Notes: generated by a model not told the origin, from the sequence alone. Shown: positions 9,915-22,943, counted from the stretch's first letter. The stretch: DNA of 64,000 nucleotides from Paratinospora sagittata (GCA_035771175.1 CM069608.1:29326019-29390018); one strand, 5' to 3'. Made by a program: numbers and translations.

Positions 9915-12615
9915 TTACTTCAAAAAAATGAAAAAAAAATTATAATTATTTTTCATTTTTATTTTTATTTATTATACTTATGTTAATATTTAATATTTTT
10001 ACTTTTATATTATCACACAATAATAATATTTTATATTTTATTAATTTTTAATATTCATACCATGTTACAAGCTAACTTTTTTTCCTAGATAAAATCATAT
10101 GTTTTAACTCAATCATAAGACTTATAATAAAAAAAATACAACTGACTAAGTTCTCCAATAAACACTTTATTACACAATTTATTAATTTTTCACTTTTATA
10201 CTAGTTTAAGATTATAAAATTAGTAAATTAAGAGGGTTACTATTTGAACCCCACTTATCATCTATCATCACCCTATAAAACCAAGAAAAATTATTTTCTA
10301 AATTACCCTTCAGTCAAATAACCAAAATGTTTGAACTGTTTTACCATCTCTCCCATCCACCCACTAAACCTACCCACCATCTTCTTTTATCTTCTTCCTT
10401 CTTCAATTATTCCTTCTTCAATCACTTCTCTAATCTACACATTTTCTTGCTTGTAAATAATATTTCAAATTCTAAGATTCATCTTTAAAAGGTTTAAATC
10501 ATTTTAAGACGATTTTAAAGTGTTTTTCGTTAATTTTAAAAGGTTAGGGCATTCAAAACCTTCCACTATCAACAAATTTTGGTAGCATTATGACACAAGA
10601 ATCAAGCTCAGGTGACGACGTACATCAAGTAAAAGTAAGTTTTTGGTGTATTCAAATGGTTTTTTGGTTTTTTTTTTTTTTTTTTTTTGGAAAAAATCAC
10701 ACAATTTCGGTCCTGCATGGCTGAACATTTTGAAGTAATGGCCAAACCATATATTTCCATATTTGTTTTTTAGATTTATGCATGCAATTCCTATGTTATA
10801 TCTTTTAGGTTTATTTGATGTTGTTTACAAATCTTATTTGGTTATTGTTTGTCTAATTAGGTTTATTTAATATGGGTTTGTTGATAGCATCAACATACAA
10901 AGTTGTGTTGGTGTTTTTATCAATGCAATAATGTTTGACATTTTTGCCTCTCAGAATTGAAGCTCCACCAATCCCAACCAAACGCATGATTGGTATCGGT
11001 TACGTGAATGGTAACCACTTTGGACAGGTAAAATTAACCAGTTTTCTTATATACTTGGTTTCAATTTAAATTTTAGAAAAAATGGAAATAGATTGCAGTG
11101 TTGTATTTTCTACAAATTTTGTTTATCCCCACATGCTCGATACCTCCCATATCGCCAAATTGGCATAGATTCTGAGTCCTACAGGCAAATGGATGGGAGA
11201 AGCCTTATTTTGTTTACAATGTTAATTACAATAGAGTGAGAAGCAATGAGGTCGATACAGAAGATGTATTTCACTTAGATATTGACTAATTAATTTTACG
11301 ATATATTAATGTGAAATGTATAGAGTTGGTATTTTGGAAATGTGGATATGTATAGAGTTGGTATTTTTTGATCCTTTTTGGTACAATGAAATTGATGACA
11401 TTTCGAGTTATTTTGGAAATGTGGATATGTTTATTTGTATGTTGAAATGTTTTGAATTATTTGTTTGTATGTGGAAATGTTTTGAATTAGGAAATTCATC
11501 TTCCAAATGATCTACTTTGGGTGGTTGGAAACCGATTTACATATCTTAATGTCAAAGTTCACCAAATGATGGTGAATGGTGTCCCACAACCCAAATTAGC
11601 CCGGAATGTTAGTAGACAGATCGAAAATGTCTAGAAATGCCTAAAAATACATGATGAAGGTGAAATAGATTCCAAAACCCGTCGTCCTTGCTGATGTTGT
11701 AGGCCGAGTGCGTGAGGCACTTTGCTCACTAAAAGTGCTATTGTGTGTCCTTAGCATATATCTGCATAAAATAAAATATTTATTTAATTATTAAAAACAA
11801 AAAAAATTAAAAATTTGAAGGAGGGAAGAGGCTTAGCCATGAAGGGCCAAACCTATTCCCACAGTTCGGCCACACAGGGCTAAACCTTACACAGTTGGTT
11901 CGGTCGATGTCGATCGACCAATTGCATCGATTCGGCCCTACGTGACTGAACGATGCCAGAAGCTCATTGCAATGGCGAGCTTCCTGAGGCTTTTTCTCAC
12001 ACAAGAAACCACGTAAATTATCCATTTCATGAATTAAATTGCATTGAAACCAAAAAAAAAAAAAAAAGAATTAAAACATTTATTTCTTATCGAATCGATG
12101 GATCTAGCTACCAAAATATTTCAAAGAAAAATGAGTGGCGTTTTGGTCTCTTGGAGGGAGGAAGAAATGATGGTGGAGAAAAAAATGGTGGAAAACTATG
12201 GCTTTGGAGTTTGGGGGCTAGGAAAAAGAAAATGATGGGAGGAAGAAGAAGAAATGGTAGGATGAGAAGAAAATGGGAAGGGTAGTTTAGGATTTACTGG
12301 TTTTCTAGGTGGGGTAAGAATAGTATTACTATTTTTGGGTGGGGTAATCTTAGCATGTGGGGTGATGATAGGTGATAAGTGGGGTTCAAATAGTATCCCT
12401 TTAAATTAATAGTATAAAAATGAAAATTTTAAGTTATCAAATAACAGTATAAAAGTGAAAAATTAATAAATTGTTTAATAAAGAAAATATTAAATATAAA
12501 ATTATTATTATTATTATTATTATAAAAGTGAAAATATAAAATATTAATACGAATATAATAAATAAAAATAAAAGTGAAAAATAATTATAAATTCTTCTTT
12601 TTTTTAAGTAATTAT
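9915..12615. mobile_element. Mutator-like element with long AT-rich inverted ends
   Basis: The left side (about 9915-10315) and the right side (about 12285-12615) are inverted copies. The clearest block is a 41-bp pair at 10233-10273 and 12360-12400 with two or three differences (AGGGTTACTATTTGAACC against AGGGATACTATTTGAACC). Outside it ACAATTTATTAATTTTTCAC and ATAATTATTTTTC also match in inverse. Long inverted ends around a few kb with gene pieces inside are typical of MULEs. The exact ends and the expected 9-bp target duplication were not found, so the superfamily is an inference. Confidence 0.6.
10591..11700 (+). pseudogene. Broken gene piece inside the Mutator-like element
   Basis: An ATG at 10591 opens MTQESSSGDDVHQVK followed by a GTAAGT donor. 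A later block reads PPIPTKRMIGIGYVNGNHF and is followed by GQ and a GTAAAA donor (near 11028). The block GYVNGNHF resembles the region before the catalytic histidine in OTU/Ulp1-like peptidase domains carried by some plant MULEs. A further block near 11491-11640 (EIHLPNDLLWVVGNRFTYLN) ends in stops. No intact reading frame remains. The domain call is weak. Confidence 0.35.
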
Positions 12616-12661
12616 AAATCCACAAGAATATGTTCAAAGACAGTAAGCAAGAAACAAGAAC

Positions 12662-12948
12662 TGTTGTTTCAGATAATAAAAGATAGCAATCTCATTTCAT
12701 CTTTGTTCTAGGTTCACAAGGAAGGAGAGAAAGAATTACAACTCAATACATTACAGTCTTGTACATGCTCATATATATATATGCAAAGTTACATGATCCA
12801 TTATAGCAACCATACGCTTTTCCTTGACAACCTTAACAACCTATAGGACACCTGTCACTCATACATTGGCTCTTAACATAACAAACTAACAAATTATAAC
12901 CTATCTAAACTAACAACCTAACAACTACTGAACTAATTAACTCTAGCA
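12662..12948 (-). mobile_element. 3' LTR of the minus-strand Ale-type copia
   Basis: On the minus strand a polypurine tract CTTGAAGGGGGA precedes TGCTAGAGTTAATTAG, and 287 bases later the repeat ends with CTGAAACAACA. The position, directly after the RNase H end of the copia, fits a 3' LTR. The 5' partner is missing. Confidence 0.55.
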
Positions 12949-14871
12949 TCCCCCTTCAAGCTCAATGGGGACTCTGTCACAATGAGCTTGTCTCTAAGTG
13001 ATTGGAAACGAGGAATGGAAAGAGCCTTGGTAAGGACGTCAAGATTTTGATCAACTGTTGGAACATGGTTGATCAATAACTGTCTCTGAGCAACCTTGTC
13101 ACACACAAAATACAAATCTAACTCGACATGCTTAGTGGGAGCTTGTAAGACAGGGTTGTGAGCCGTTGCAATAGCACTCTGGTTAGCACACTAGATGACG
13201 GGTAAATGAGGTTGAGGATAACGTAGCTCATGGAGAAGAGACTTGAGCCAGGTTAGCTCAGCAACCAAAGAGGCGAGGCTATGGTACTTTACCTCTGTGC
13301 ATGAACGAGATATTGTATGCTACTTTTTAGCACTCCAAGCCACCAAGTTTGAACCCAAGAAGACACATATACCAAAGGTTGACTTGCGATCATCTAGATT
13401 GGAAGCCCAATCTACATCCGAGAACCCCACAAGTTGAGACACTCGAACAGTTGAAGAAGACTTAGTGAACTGAATGCCATGCATGATGAAAGGTTCCTTT
13501 TAAGTACTGAAGGATTCTTTTGACAGCTTTTCAGTGCTCAGATAGGGAGCTTGCATGAATTGACACACCCTATTTACGGAGTAAGAGATATTTGGTCTTG
13601 TAATGGTCAAGTATTATAGAGCTCCTACCACAGATCAGTATTCAGAGACATTAATTAAAGGATCACACTTGAAAGCTGACAAGTGAGCTCCAGTAGTAGT
13701 GCACATTGGAGAAGGACAGGGTTTTGCATCCATCATATTAGTCATTTACAGAAGATCTTGAACATACTTGTGTTGAGAAATATGAAGTCCATGAGGAGAA
13801 GTGTGAACTTCAATTCCCAAAAAATAATGAAGAGATCCAAGATCCCTTAGTGCAAAAGACTTACTGAGCAAGAAAACCATTTCATCAATAGCAGATGGAC
13901 CAGAACCAGTGATGATAATATCATCGACATACACAAAGAGGAACAAGGTGTATTGGTGATCAAATTTGCAAAACAAAGATTGATCAACCTTGCAATTAGT
14001 GAAGCCAAACTGAAGCAGAGCCAATTGAAACCTCTCAAACCAAGCATGAGGTGTTTGTTTAAGTCCATGTAAGGACTTATGCAATTTACACACCAAATGA
14101 GATTTGCAACTTCTTCAAACCCAGGAGGTTGAGTCATGAATACCTCCTTTTTCTAAAACACCGTTCAAGAAGGCATTGTTGATATCCAACTAACGTAAAA
14201 ACCAACCATTAGTGATAGCTAAAGAAAAAATAACATGCACTATTGTTGGTTTAACCACCGGACTAAATGTATCATAGAAATCAAATCCTTCTATTTGATG
14301 GAAACCCTTAGAAACCAATCTTGTTTTATGTTTAAGAAGAGAGCCATCTAGATTTTTCGTCACTTTGAACACCTATTTGATCCTACAATTTTCCTTCCAG
14401 ATGGTGGAGACACTAGGTCCAAGTATGATTCTTTTGTAGAGCTTGAATTTCTTCTTTCATTGCATTAAACCAAGAAAAATGAGCCCATGCTTGTTTCACT
14501 AATTTAGGTTCAGCTGAATCAAGCTGAGAAAACCAAACCTTAGGTTTGAAGACATCAGATTTGGCACAAGTGACCATAGGATGAGAGTTTGCCAAGTGAG
14601 GTACAGTAGGAGGAGGCATAGCAGTTTGAGAAGAATCAAAAGGGACAGTATTAGATTGACTAGCATTAGAAGATGATGTAGGAGGTTGTAAAGAAGTAGC
14701 AGGGACCATATGGGTGTTGTTTGTAGTAGCAAGAAAATTATTGACAGGGTCACTTGCAGAGAATATAACAAAAAGTGCAGATTGTTTAGTAGGGGGAAAA
14801 AGGGATGTGTGACTTGAGATAGTAGTGGAAGATGAAAACTTGTGTTTGGAAGTAAAGGGGAAGGAGAATTT
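12949..14871 (-). pseudogene. Ale-type Ty1-copia pol remnant: reverse transcriptase and RNase H
   Basis: Minus-strand frames show the reverse transcriptase with SLHGLKQTPHAWFERF and the catalytic YVDDIIITGS (about 13900-13935). The RNase H tail has QHVPxVDQ-like HVPTVDQNLDVLTKALS near 13050. Stops and shifts break the frame. YVDDIIITG and the C-terminus point to the Ale lineage. The sequence continues at 22944 after removal of the inserted copia: the joined reading gives RHVIFDEFSFPF, a normal copia junction after the integrase. Confidence 0.85.
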
Positions 14872-15779
14872 TGTTATTTATATTGTGGCTCGGCCCATTA
14901 TGTGTACCAGTGATATTTCTATTTTCATGTGTTTTTATTTATTAGTTTCCTTGACTGTATCAGTTTCCTGGACTTAGTAAGAAACTTTCCCATTTCGAAT
15001 TGGGAACTACGTCTAAAGCTCTCTATATATACTTAGTATTGGGGATTGAGAGGTAAGTGTGAAACTAGAGAGACATTGTGAGTGTTGTATTGGATTCTCC
15101 TAGATTAGTAAAATCTTCATCTCCCATGGACGAAAGTGGATCTTCGCCAAACCGCGTATATTTGTGTATGTTCTTCTTGTTGCTTTGATTTGCATCTGTG
15201 TGTGTGTGTGTGTGTGTTTATACATTTGTTCCATTGCGTGAATCTTAACAAATTGGTATAAGAGCCAAGTTCTGCAAAAGTACAAACTCGTGCTGCTGAT
15301 CGCGGTGGAAGAATTAGTGTGGTGCACGGTGATCATCTGCATCTTCAATTATTGAATTGGTGACTGATAGTTTATTAATGCGGTGGTGTGGTGATTGAAT
15401 CGGTAAAAGAAAAGTTGAAGGTGTTTTGCACTTCTTTGTTGGTGCGGTACTGGCCACAATGATTTATCTTAAGGAAAAAACAAATCGTTGTCTTTTGTGT
15501 TTGCAAGTCAAATTAATTTTATTTATTTTATAAATAAACATACGAGAACATTAGTTTATTGGCTGATGGTGATTTGTGCAGTACTGTGTGCATTGACTCA
15601 AGAATACGAAAATTAATAATAATAATTTTGTTGCTACACTGTGGTATGCAGAGGAACAATATTGGCGACATAGGTTAATCTCTTGATATTGAAGTCGTTC
15701 TGAGTTAGATTTCAGTTCCATTTTTTGCAGTATGATCATGTCGATAAAATCTACGCAGTGACTGGATTTGATTGTCGAC

Positions 15780-16720
15780 ATGGCTGCTAAATACACGGTT
15801 GAGAAGTTCAATGGGAAGAATGACTTCAATCTTTGGTGGATTAAGATGCAAGCTTTGTTGGAACAAGACGGGCCGCAGAAGGCGCTGAAGGGAAGAGATG
15901 CATCGCCTACAAGGTTAACAGAAAAAGAAAAAAATGAAATCATAGAAAAAACGTTTACTGCTATTCTCTTATACTTGAGTGATGAAGTCATGCAAGAAAT
16001 TGAAGAGAAGACTACAGCTGTGGGTTTGTGGTTAAAACTGGAGAGTTTGTATATGACAAAGTCTCTAACAAACCGATTTTATCTAAAGAAGCAGTTCCAC
16101 ATGTTGAAGACGAAGGAAGGTGCATCCATGAGAGAACATCATGATGAGTTTAACAAGATTCTTATGGCTTTGAAGAATGTTAGGTGCAAACTCAATGATG
16201 AGGACTAAGCAATGTATTTCTTATGTTCACTACCAAATTCTTATAAGCACTTTGTGGATACTTTGATCTATAGTAGAGACACCCTGGCTCTAAAGGATGT
16301 CAAAGCAACTTTGAACTCGAAGGAGTTGAAAAAGATGGTTATTGAAGGTAAAAGTGAAGGCTTGCTTGCTAGAGGTAGATCTGAACAAAGAGGGTTCAAA
16401 GGTCATGGAGGTCGATCCACATCAAAATCAAAAGGGAGAAAATTAAAGTGCGTTGAATGTCACAACGAAGGGCACTTTAGGAAAGATTGTCCGGAGCACA
16501 AAGGAAAATAGAAATCAGTAGATTCCAATAAAGCAGCAGTTGCAGATGAAGAGTCTGATAATGCTAATGTCCTTTCAGCCACTGTGGGATGCTCGGTTGA
16601 TGAGTTGATTATTGATTCAGGCTATTCATATCATATGTGTCCCAATAGGGACTGGTTCGCTTCTTATCAGAGTGTGAACGGTGGTATTGTACTTATGGGG
16701 AATGATATGGCCTGTATGAC
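15780..16720 (+). pseudogene. Tork-type copia gag and start of protease
   Basis: The frame opens MAAKYTVEKFNGKNDFNLWW, the start of a UBN2-type copia gag. Stops lie at 16206-16208 and 16509-16511. A CCHC zinc knuckle, [14 protein letters not shown], is intact at about 16450-16492. The protease motif reads [10 protein letters not shown] (usual DSGCSFHM) near 16605. The frame is cut by an LTR insertion at 16721 in the protease. Confidence 0.88.
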
Positions 16721-19124
16721 TGTCACGCCCCACTATACGTGACGTCATGACCTGCACGGAACCCCTGGATATACCCTCCATTGGTAACCCTGGCGTCCTG
16801 TTAGACTAAGATAGCACGAATCCCAATAAAAACACAATCCTATAAAACATCCATCTAAACATAATCAACGACAATAAATATAACATCTCCCAAAACTACC
16901 AATTATAAAATTCCATAAGTCCACAAATATTACAAAACCATACACATCTCATTTATGTGTTAATTATACATATATTAGGTGTTATCATGTACATAATATC
17001 AAAATACAAAAAAATGTACAACACCTACATCAATAAAAACCAAAGGAGTACTCCGCAGTCAAGCCTTCCCTTTCCCCTTCCTATCAGAACCTGAAAAGGT
17101 AAAGATGAGGTATGAGTTACAACAAGCTCAGTGAATGTCTTTTACAAGTGGAAATATACGTGCATTTATATAAAACATGGCAAGATCATAAAAAGCATTT
17201 GAAGTATCATGGTGATGAAATAAGATTACATACATGCTAATATAATGCATCATGTCATAATAAAGACAATGCATATCATTTTCTAAACATGCATATGCAA
17301 TCCTAACACCTCCTGAGCAAGGCCGATCAAAAGCTTGGTGCACGACACACAGCGCCCGATCCGACCAAACAATACTTGTATTCTAATAGGATTTCCGGGG
17401 TCGTGCAACACGTGGGATCAGCCTAATCTATTCTACATACACAAGCCATAAAACCCTTTGCCAGGTCCACAATTGGGATTACCAGTAGACTTACGAGACT
17501 TCCTAAAGGAAATCATAACTAGGAGACCCAACCAAATTGCTAACCCTATAGACTATGCTTAAATTCATTTCATGGAATATTAAAACATGCATAACACTTA
17601 TATATCAATTCAAATCAATTTATGTAATACAATATCACTTATAGAAATCCAAATGTAAAGGGACACTCACAACTTGATTGGCTAGATTTAGCTAATCTAA
17701 TTCCAATTCCACAAGAAGTACTTGGATGTCACAATCCACCCCAAGGCCCTTCAACCACCAATTGACTATATGAGTTTCTTAAATCAATCACAAAACCCTG
17801 AAACACATGGTTTATCCAAAACTGAAAATCAGTCTTAAAGTATGCTAAACAACCATGTTTAAGCCCAAATCAAAAGCCAATTTAGATTCTAAAATAGTCT
17901 AACACATGAGCCAATTCCATATTGCTCAATTAAACTATTTAACACAACATTAACCCACATTTACCCTAATTGAATGCAATAGGTTGATCCAACCACTATA
18001 ATACATGACATTCAATTATAAATAGGGTTAATTAGACTAGTTGCAAGTCAATTTGATCAATTAACGTCAATTAGGTCAAAATCTTCAAATTTGGGCAAAT
18101 ACCCAAATCACATGGCCTCGGCCAAAATTGCACTACACCTAGGGTTTCTAGCCATCAAAATCAGTTAATTGGACCACTACACATCCACATTTACCCATCT
18201 ATTCAACATACATTACATGCAAATCCAATGGCAAACCCTAATCCCAAAATCTAGGGTTTAGGTCAATAGACACAACCACTCCAATTTCTTGCTAGAAATT
18301 GAGAGTCTTACCTTCAATAGGTTCCCAATGGCCTCTAATCAAACATACATGACATGCAAACCCTAACTCCAAGATGTGTTCTTCCAACACCTTCCACAAA
18401 TTTCTGGATTCATGGGTGGAAACACACCATTTTGGGGTTGTTCTAGGTTAGGGAAGGCCATTAGCATCATAAACAAGCATAAAATAGCCTAAACATGTAA
18501 ACCCTATGTCAAGAACCCACAAAATCTGAGATTCAGACAAACCCTAGGTCAAAATAAAGCTTGCAAACACATGCAAAAGAGATAGAAGGAAGAAAATGAG
18601 AAAGAAATGCTAACCTTGGAGGATTATGGGAAAAAATGCACCAAAACCCCAATCTTCTCTCCCTTCTCTCTTCTCGCCAAGCTCTTTTCCCTTTCTTTTC
18701 TAAGTCAAAAGTGCAAATGAACCAAAAATGGGTATTGGTTGCTTAAATACACGAGTTTGGGTCCACACAAAAACGTCTCATTTTTTGCACTTTACCCAGC
18801 TGAAACATGTTTCAGTGAAATGAAACGCATTTCAAGAACTTTTTTTTGTCTTGGAAGCCTCTCGGCCAGGGTGAAATGCGTTTCAGGTTTTTCAGATTTT
18901 TCATCTTTCCTCTATTCGATTGATACACATCGGAATTTCGCGTATAGCCAGTCGATTTCTATGTAAAAATGAATTACAGACTCATTTTTAATATCCTCAC
19001 ACCCATTCGGGCACAAAACGTGAACCAACAGAATCGAAACACGTACAAATACACACATATACGCATATCCGAGTACTCTACAGTCAAGATGACATCATTC
19101 TAAGGTACGAGAGCAACAAAAATA
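16721..19124 (-). mobile_element. Solo gypsy-type LTR inserted in the copia protease
   Basis: The plus strand begins TGTCACGCCCC and soon has TGACGTCATGACC. This matches the ends of the gypsy LTRs at 33156 and 39355, so the LTR is in minus orientation. Copia protein resumes at about 19125 as VGIG followed by KIKMHDGVLRTLTE. The left edge is clear; the right edge near GAGCAACA (19111-19118) has no matching duplication and may be eroded. Palindromes of the GAAACGCATTTC type occur at 18800-18890. Confidence 0.7.
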
Positions 19125-20375
19125 GTAGGGATAGGAACGATGAAAATCAAGATGCATGATGGTGTTTTGAGGACTTTGACAGAGGTCAGACATGTTCCAG
19201 AGCTGCGCAAGAATCTTATTTCTGTGGGTACCTTAGATTCACAAGGCTGCAGGATCGTAGTTGAAGGTGGAGTTCTAAAGGTAGTCCGAGTTGCACTGGT
19301 GGTTATGAAAAGCAAGAAAATAGGTAACTTGTATGTGTTATCAGGGCATACAGTTATAGGTAGTACAACGATGTCTACAGATAGTGGCTTAGCAGATACA
19401 CAGTTGTGGCATATGCGATTGGGGCATATGAGTCGTAGGGGACTTGAGGTGTTAAGTCAGAAAGGCTTACTTGGGAAGAGTAAGGTAGAGAAGTTGGATT
19501 TTTGTGAGCATTGTGTGTTTGGAAAACAGTGCAGAGTTAAGTTCAACAAGGCAGTTCACCGGACCAGAGGTACTATGAATTATATCCATTCAGATGTGTG
19601 GGGTCGTTCTACTGTTCCCACACTTGGTGGAGCGAGGTATTTTGTTTCCTTTATTGATGAATTTTCACGTATGGTCTGGGTGAAAATACTGAAAAGTAAG
19701 GATGAAGTGTTTGAGGTCTTTAAGAAATGGAAGACAAAGGTTGGGAAGCAAACTGGAAGAAGCATCAAAAGGTTAAAAATCGATAATAGTGGTGAGTACA
19801 TCAGTAAAGCATTCTCATAGTTTTGTGAACATGAAGGCATTGAGAGACACTTCACTATCAAAGGAACACCACAACAGAATGAACTTGCAGAGGGGATGAA
19901 TTGCACTCCACTGGAAAGAGATCGATGTATGTTATCCAATGCAAGTTTGGATAAAGAATTTTGGGCAAAGGCGGTGAATACAACTTGTTTCCTCGTTAAT
20001 AGATCACCATCTACAGCTATTAATTGTCAGACTTCACTTGAGGTATGGTCTGGTAATGTTGTTGATTACAATTCTTTGAGAGTGTTTGGATGTCAATCTT
20101 ATTACCATGTAAGGAAAAGTAAGATTGATCCAAGAGCTACGAAAGCCACATTTTTGGGTTATGCAGATGGAGTGAAAGGATGCAGGTTATGGTGTCCTGA
20201 TTTGCATAAGATTGTGATTAGCTGGGATGTGACATTCGATGAGTCTGTTTCGATGTTTAGTAAGCAGATGGATTCTCAGGAAGAGGATAAAAGTGATTTT
20301 GTTCAGGTGGAGTTCAATACTCCAAGTGAACAATCAAAGAGTAATATGAAGGAGACAACAGCTGGAGCCAGTGAG
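19125..20375 (+). pseudogene. Tork-type copia integrase
   Basis: The pre-integrase zinc-binding part has LWHMRLGHMSRRGL, then CEHCVFGKQ. The core begins IHSDVWGRSTVP with the first catalytic Asp, and FLVNRSPSTAI follows downstream. A stop at 19818-19820 interrupts it. A 469-bp LTR insertion at 20376 cuts the linker before reverse transcriptase. Confidence 0.88.
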
Positions 20376-20844
20376 TGTTGGCCCAGATATGTCCAAGAGG
20401 AGGGTGAATTGGACACTTAACAATTTAAAATTTTAATTACAATGGCAAAATTATGGTGAGGAAATTAAGCAAATGTGCACAATCGATTCATAGTGGCTTG
20501 GCTACTTGCTTACATCCACTACCTAACCTCCTCAGTTAGGATTTTGAACCTTATCACTAAGGGATTCTCTTACGGGTGAGAATCAAACTGTTACACATTT
20601 TCTCAACTTGCGGGTGTGAGAACAGCTGTTACATTGCTCAACATGCAGGCTTGAGACCAACCTAACCTTTCTCAATTTACGGGTGTGAGAACTACCATTT
20701 CTCGACTTACGGGTGTGAGAAGACCTAACCTTGTTGAATATAAAAATATCAACTCAGTAGTTTATCTAACTACTGTTACAACCTTGATACAGTATACAAG
20801 ATATGAGATTGAGTACCAGTAGCATCAACAATAATCCTTAGCTA
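20376..20844 (-). mobile_element. Short (469 bp) Sirevirus-like solo LTR inside the Tork copia
   Basis: It begins TGTTGGCCCAGATATGTCC and AAGAGG, the 3' end of the Sirevirus-like LTR family in reverse. It is flanked by GTGAG (20371-20375) and GTGAC (20845-20849). Removing it with one target copy restores the copia reading GASDRAKRTIKVPVRYGF, which supports both boundaries. At 469 bp it is far shorter than its relatives (1.45-2.3 kb), so it is internally deleted. Hairpin units with CTTRCGGGTG loops lie at 20567-20725. Confidence 0.78.
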
Positions 20845-22489
20845 GTGACAGAGCTAAAAGGACAATTAAAGTACCAGTTCGCTATGGGTTCAAAGACATG
20901 GTGGCATATGCATTGACAGTATATGGAGATGATCCTTCCACTTTCAGGGAGGCAATGAGTGACAATTGTTTTGAAAGGTGGAAAGAAGTCATGGAGGATG
21001 AGATGGACTCATTGATGAAAAACCAAACTTGGGAACTTGTAAAGTTACCTAAGGGTCAACGGGTTATTGGGTGAAAATGAGTGTATTCCATGAAAGATGG
21101 TCATCCAGGATCAGATAATGCGAGATATAAGGCATGATTGGTTGCCAAAGGGTATGCTTAGAGAGAAGGTGTGGATTATAATGAAGTGTTTTCCTTAGGT
21201 TTGAAACACACTTCTATCAGAGTATTGTTGGCATTGGTTTCATTATTTGACTTGGAGTTGGAACAACTAGATGTCAAGACAGTTTTCTTGCATGGGGACT
21301 TGGATGGAAAAATTTACATGAAGCAGCTTGAAGGCTTTGAGGTTGCTGGTAAGATTGATCATGTGCACAAACTAAAACAATCTTTATATGAGCTTAAGCA
21401 ATCATCCAGACAGTGGTATAAGAAGTTTGACACCTTCATGATCAGGCAGGGATACATGAAGAGCAAGTATGACAGTTGTGTCTACTTTCGGAAGGTTCTA
21501 GATGGCTCTAATGTTTATTTACTCTTGTATGTTGATGACATGTTAATTGCTGCTAAGAGCATGGAAGAAATCAACATGTTAAATCTCAATTGAGTCAAGA
21601 GTTTAAGATGAAGGATTTGGATGCAGCTAAGAAGATCCTTGGTATGAAGATACATAGAGAAGGGAAAAAGGGCAAGTTATATTTGTCACAGAGGAAGTAT
21701 TTGGAGAAAGTGCTTTTGAGGTTTGGAATGGAGAACTCTAAGCCAGTGAGTAATCCAATGGCAAATCATTTTCGATTTTCAGTAGGTATCTCTCTGAACA
21801 CCGATGAGGGGCGTGAGTACACGAGTCATGTTATATATGCTAGTGTGGTTGGTAGCTTGATGTATGCTATGGTGTGCATTAGGCCCAATATTTTACATGC
21901 AATGAGTGTTGTTAGTAGATATATGACAGATCTTAGAAAACAACATTGGAAAGCATCAAAATAGTTGTTGCGGTATCTTCGAGGTACATTGGATGTAGGA
22001 TTGATTTTTCAGTGGGACAGTGGTACAGGTTCACTTGTCAGTAGGTATGTGGATTTTGATTATGCTGGTGATTTAGACAAACGACGCTCCACAACAGGTT
22101 ACCCGTTCACTTTGGCACATGGTCCTATCACTTGGAGGTGTATGTTATAGACTACAGTTGTTTTGTCTACTACTAAGGCAGTGACAGAGGCTGTGAAGGA
22201 GGCTTTATGGCTCCGAGGTTTGATTGGTGACTTGGGGATTATCCTAAAGAGTGTACCAGTTCATTGCGACAGTCAGAGTGTCATTCACTTGGCTAAGAAC
22301 CAAGTGCATCATGCCAGAATCAAGCATATTGATGTTCGTTTCCATTTTGTTCATGAGATTATCGAGGGTGGTAAGATTTCTTTGCAGAAGATCAGTACCA
22401 ATGATAATCCTGAAGATATGCTGACAAAGACAGTCCTAGCGGTCAAGTTTAAGCATTGCTTGAACTTGATCAATATCCTACAGTGTTGA
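20845..22489 (+). pseudogene. Tork-type copia reverse transcriptase and RNase H
   Basis: Reverse transcriptase blocks include EQLDVKTVFLHGDL, LKQSLYELKQSSRQWY and the catalytic YVDDMLIAAKS (about 21530). The RNase H part has DFDYAGDLDKRRSTTGY, VHCDSQSVIHLAKN and HARIKHIDVRFHFV. In-frame stops near 21075 and 21137, a frameshift around 21590 and stops at 21962 and 22148 inactivate it. Confidence 0.9.
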
Positions 22490-22943
22490 GTGCCTCAAGG
22501 GGCACGTTTGGAGATGTTGATTAGTTGTGATTGGCTAGTGACTTGTGGTAGCCCTCGCCAAGGTGGAGATTGTTATTTATAATGTGGCTCGGCCTATTAT
22601 GTGTACCAGTGATATTTTTATTTTCATGTGTTTTTATTTATTAGTTTTCTTGACCGTATCAATTTCTTGGACTAAGTAGGAAGCTTTCCCAGTCTGAATT
22701 GGGAACAAAGTCGAAAGCTCTCTATATATACCTAGCATTGGGGATTGAGAGGTACGTGTGAAACTAGAGAAACATTGTGAGTGTTGTACTGAATTCTCCC
22801 AGATTAGTAAAATCTTCATCTCCCGTGGACGTAAGCGGATCTTCGTCAAACCACATTAATCTATGTGTGTTCTTCTTGTTGCTTTGATTTGCATCTGTGT
22901 GTGTGCGTGTTTGTATGTTTGTTCCGCTGTGTGAATCTCAACA

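Larger units (their letters stand above)
14872..22943 (+). mobile_element. Tork-type Ty1-copia retrotransposon nested in the Ale-type copia
   Basis: LTRs at 14872-15250 and 22571-22943 (379 and 373 bp) start TGTTATTTATA and end TTAACA or TCAACA. The primer-binding site TTGGTATAAGAGCC follows the 5' LTR at about 15253. The polypurine tract AAGGTGGAGAT precedes the 3' LTR. Flanking bases AATTT (14867-14871) and AATTC (22944-22948) form a 5-bp target duplication with one change. Gag, protease, integrase, reverse transcriptase and RNase H follow in copia order. Stops, a frameshift and two LTR insertions show that it is inactive. Confidence 0.93.

Noticed and set aside
12044..12285. Overlapping Lys- and Arg-rich frames near the right end of the Mutator-like element
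   Set aside because: Purine-rich low complexity, no domain, two frames open together.
10225..12409. TAAATTAA on both sides of the 41-bp inverted pair as an 8-bp target duplication
   Set aside because: The inverted similarity continues well outside these bases, so they belong to the AT-rich inverted ends and the match is likely chance.
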